A DNA stretch of 64,000 bases, taken from the NCBI GenBank assembly GCA_946902985.2, contig OX336389.2, positions 1,082,505,788-1,082,569,787 on the forward strand. The letters are read 5' to 3'. Origin of the DNA: Meconema thalassinum (Eukaryota; Arthropoda; Insecta; Orthoptera; Tettigoniidae). Below, piece by piece: positions 61,520 to 64,000 of this stretch; position 1 is the stretch's first letter; the number at the start of each line of letters is the position of its first letter. Under the pieces are notes generated by a model. The model searched no databases. It was not told the DNA's origin and saw only the letters and a program-made list of their open reading frames with translations. The position numbers and the translations under genes are program-made.

Positions 61520-61548
61520 CAAATGAACTGAAAGGTGATAGGCTGAAA

Positions 61549-63759
61549 ATGGAGGTCGCCAGGGAGCGAGCAGAGATGATAGTGGCCAATATAGAAGAGT
61601 GGGTAGCATTCCCGGACGACTGCCTGGAGGAAGTGGTGAAGAACCGTGAAAATGTTATCAGACAGCTACCAATTATTTACGCGCATGTCGGAGGCATGAG
61701 GGTGAGATGTTTGATTGATACAGGTAGCCAGGTGAGCTTGGTCACTGAAATTTTGATAAAGGAAATAGGAAGGAAACAAACTGTTCCTATTATGCCGGTA
61801 CCGCTAATGAAAGTCAGAGGTGTTATTCCTGACAAAACTATGAATTGTAAACAGCAAGCATTTCTGGATCTGGAAATATTGAACCATACTTTCTCACAAA
61901 CATTCATTGTTATTCCGAAGATGAACTACAACATAATTTTAGGAGCCAATTTCATCTGCGATTTTCATGCTGTAATTGACTTACATAACAACACTGTAAG
62001 CTTCAAACAAGTAGAGGGGTTAAATCATGTGGGTTTAAACATGGAAGAGAGTCCGTTGGAGAGAGAGGCCAATACTTGGGTTGTTGAGGAATGCACTAAT
62101 GAGGCCGGAGATAAGATCTTGATGGGGGAGCGAGTCAGCCAGACAGCAGTGCTAGAAATTGACAGCCGAGATATTTCGCAGGAACTTTGGGTGCATTTGG
62201 CAGAAGAAGAAATTACCGGAACCAAATTTGAAATTCTACTTCAGGAGCGACTTAAGGAGGCAATCGTAGGGGAACCTGATCGAAGAAAACTGGAAGAAAT
62301 TTTAAGATTACATAAAGGAGCTTTTGACACCATACCTGGGAAAGTTTTAAATTTTCAATATGCTATGCAGGTGACAGATTGGACGCCATTTAAAAGTAAA
62401 TTGTACCCGATCCCAGAGAAGCATTTTTCTCAGGTGAAGGACATTATTACTAACTTATTAGATTCTGGCATGATAAGGAAAGCGGCAACCCCTTACCTGA
62501 ACGCAATATTGGCTGTGGCCAAGCCAAATGGATCAATTAGGCTATGCCTAGACGCGCGAGTTTTGAACAGCAAACTGCTAGTTGAGCATGACCAAGCACC
62601 CAGGATCAAAGATGTTTTGAAAGGCTTCCGTGGGAAGAAGATATACTCAAGTGTTGATTTGACGAATAGTTTCCACCATCTTGAACTTGAAGAAAAATCC
62701 CAACTGTTGACGGGATTTTTATTCGATAATCAAAGTTATATCTGGTGTCGAATGCCCTTTGGCGTGAAAACTGCGGGTTGCGCACTCATTAGAGCACTCG
62801 ATAGAAATCTGACTGAGGAGGTCAAGAACTTCACCACGAGATATGTTGACGACATATTAATTGCTTCTGAGACAATGGAGGAACACCTGATAAATTTAAA
62901 TAAACTGCTGGACAACTTGAGAACCATGAACTTCAAAATCAACCTAAAGAAGTCACATTTTTGCCAGAGTGAGATTTTATATTTGGGGCATATAATTGAT
63001 GTCGAGGGCGTGCGGCCTAATCCAGCCAAGATTGATGCTATTAAGAAATTTCCCACACCTACCAAAGTCAAACATGTGAGAGCGTTTTTGGGAGTGACAG
63101 GCTTCTTCAAAGAAAATTTCCCTGGTTACACAGAAACAGTAGCACCTATGCAGGAGATGTTGAAGAAGGCAAATCGATGGTCGTGGAACGAGGAGTGCGA
63201 CAGGTCTTTTAAAGCAACGAAGGATTTATTGGAAAACTGTGTGAAACTTGGATATCCGGATTTTGAGAAGCAATTTATTATTCAAGCAGATGCTTCATTG
63301 ATTGGAATCGGTGCTATGCTGTACCAAGAGGACGCTGAAGAACCCAAGAAGAAATCCTATTTGGCATTTACGAGTCGTAAATTACGGAAACATGAAAGGA
63401 ACTACACAGTTACGGAACTTGAGCTGCTAGCAATTCTATATTCTCTTCAACAGTGGCGTAAGATGATCTATGGTTATTCCATCATAGTTAGAACCGACCA
63501 CCATGCACTGACATTTTTATTCAAGACAACAATGGCAAGTGAGAGAGTTACGCGCTGGTCCATCTACATACAGCAGTTTGACATCACAATAGAGCATTGC
63601 CCTGGAAGGATGAACGTCATACCAGATGCCTTGAGTAGAAATCCTGAGGACGGAAACGAAGTAACAGCGGAAGTTCACAATATTACATTAACACCTAAGG
63701 CTCGTGAGTTTTTGGCGAGATTGAAGGATATTCGGAAGGAGCAAGAAGCAGACCCATAG
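61549..63759 (+). CDS. Pol of element 3: protease, reverse transcriptase, RNase H
   Basis: Processes Gag-Pol and copies the element RNA. From the first ATG (61549): DTGS at residues 57-60, RT with YVDD at 432-435, and RNase H with QADAS, TELELLAIL and RTDHHAL motifs. The frame is open upstream to 61477, in keeping with entry by frameshift at 61513. It stops at TAG 63757-63759, where elements 1 and 2 have Trp (P-W-M), a single-base nonsense; the integrase reading frame continues beyond. Element 2 is the closest relative by eye. Confidence 0.92.
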   Translation: MEVARERAEMIVANIEEWVAFPDDCLEEVVKNRENVIRQLPIIYAHVGGMRVRCLIDTGSQVSLVTEILIKEIGRKQTVPIMPVPLMKVRGVIPDKTMNCKQQAFLDLEILNHTFSQTFIVIPKMNYNIILGANFICDFHAVIDLHNNTVSFKQVEGLNHVGLNMEESPLEREANTWVVEECTNEAGDKILMGERVSQTAVLEIDSRDISQELWVHLAEEEITGTKFEILLQERLKEAIVGEPDRRKLEEILRLHKGAFDTIPGKVLNFQYAMQVTDWTPFKSKLYPIPEKHFSQVKDIITNLLDSGMIRKAATPYLNAILAVAKPNGSIRLCLDARVLNSKLLVEHDQAPRIKDVLKGFRGKKIYSSVDLTNSFHHLELEEKSQLLTGFLFDNQSYIWCRMPFGVKTAGCALIRALDRNLTEEVKNFTTRYVDDILIASETMEEHLINLNKLLDNLRTMNFKINLKKSHFCQSEILYLGHIIDVEGVRPNPAKIDAIKKFPTPTKVKHVRAFLGVTGFFKENFPGYTETVAPMQEMLKKANRWSWNEECDRSFKATKDLLENCVKLGYPDFEKQFIIQADASLIGIGAMLYQEDAEEPKKKSYLAFTSRKLRKHERNYTVTELELLAILYSLQQWRKMIYGYSIIVRTDHHALTFLFKTTMASERVTRWSIYIQQFDITIEHCPGRMNVIPDALSRNPEDGNEVTAEVHNITLTPKAREFLARLKDIRKEQEADP

Positions 63760-64000
63760 ATGATGATGATAAAATTCTACAGGAAGGAATTACAACCAAA
63801 TTCACCGGAGTACCGAGAAGCCAGTGCTAAACAAGCGAGATTTCACTACTTAAATAACTTGTTACATAAGTACGTGGATGAGCATCATACTAAACTGCGG
63901 ATCCTAGTTCCAGCATCACTACAGAGGGGATTGACTTGGCATGTTCACGAGAGCCTAGCACATATCGGCACGGATAAGACTGAAGCTACGATAGGGGAGA
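63760..64000 (+). CDS. Pol of element 3 continued: integrase N-terminus (partial)
   Basis: Same frame as the preceding pol, open to the window edge. Contains LLHKYVDEHHTKLR and the first HHCC histidines (HVHESLAHIGTDKT). The rest lies outside. Confidence 0.85.
   Translation, partial: MMMIKFYRKELQPNSPEYREASAKQARFHYLNNLLHKYVDEHHTKLRILVPASLQRGLTWHVHESLAHIGTDKTEATIGE

Larger units (their letters stand above)
57281..61531 (+). pseudogene. Gag of element 3, split by a DNA transposon and three point lesions
   Basis: The start ATG at 57281 is followed by seven codons, then the transposon 57304-58971, then gag continues in the same frame from 58974. Later lesions are a TGA at 59184-59186, loss of one A in the run at 59481-59485, and a TAA at 60386-60388. 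The protein is a coiled coil to ~60240, with coding repeats of an EQMSVKTEEQL-like unit (59-59.26 kb) and a 15-codon KTQE..IREE unit (59.83-60.03 kb). A capsid-like core with LTWF (~60607) follows, then an R/G/N/Q-rich tail (61060-61330) without CCHC. It stops at 61529-61531, 12 bases past an A7 slippery run. Confidence 0.85.
54735..64000 (+). mobile_element. Ty3/gypsy LTR retrotransposon, element 3 (3' end outside window)
   Basis: 5' LTR (~54735-56740), leader with primer-binding region, gag and pol in order; the window ends inside the integrase finger region. Related to elements 1 and 2 in gag core, pol motifs and LTR ends, closer to element 2. Damage is light: two nonsense codons and one frameshift in gag, one nonsense in pol, plus a DNA transposon inside gag. 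Confidence 0.9.

Overview
This window looks like intergenic, repeat-dominated DNA from a large animal genome, most likely an insect. It carries Ty3/gypsy, CR1/L2-like, mariner, Helitron and tRNA-SINE sequences typical of arthropods, is AT-rich, and shows no intact host gene. Some SINE-like wording recalls orthopteroid (polyneopteran) insects, but that is memory and unchecked. Nearly every supportable coding stretch belongs to a transposable element.

Layout. (1) 1-~9751: 3' part of a Ty3/gypsy-type LTR retrotransposon (element 1) with a coiled-coil gag, an open 1211-codon pol, a purine tract and a possible very long LTR. (2) ~9752-19100: non-coding DNA with a 176-bp duplication, a decayed THAP-domain exon, a Helitron 3' end, tRNA-like SINEs, a 292-bp tandem array flanked by a second diverged repeat, CRE/E-box-like repeated motifs and a minisatellite. 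(3) 19100-20911: decayed non-LTR retrotransposon, minus strand. (4) ~20922-37445: a complete but dead relative of element 1 (element 2), with ~2-kb LTRs, broken gag and pol, a SINE with a perfect 14-bp target duplication in pol, an unexplained ~1.1-kb insertion, and a 3.7-kb CR1/L2-like LINE inside the 3' LTR. (5) 37446-54734: mostly featureless DNA with a Helitron-type short element, a Helitron protein remnant, another 292-bp-family copy, a LINE fragment, a dead mariner and a 176-bp duplication. (6) ~54735-64000: a third, younger relative (element 3): 2-kb 5' LTR, primer-binding region, gag whose start is split by a TTAA-flanked DNA transposon, and pol running off the window.

The three LTR elements form one lineage. 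Gag is a long coiled coil followed by a capsid-like core and an R/G/N/Q-rich tail without a CCHC knuckle. Pol has the order protease, reverse transcriptase, RNase H, integrase (HHCC, D,D35E, GPY). In element 3 gag and pol are joined by a -1 relation over an A7 slippery run just before the gag stop; element 1 has a matching A run but its pol is in the +1 register. The insertions give a relative order: element 2 was in place before the SINE and the LINE landed in it, and element 3 before the TTAA transposon split its gag.
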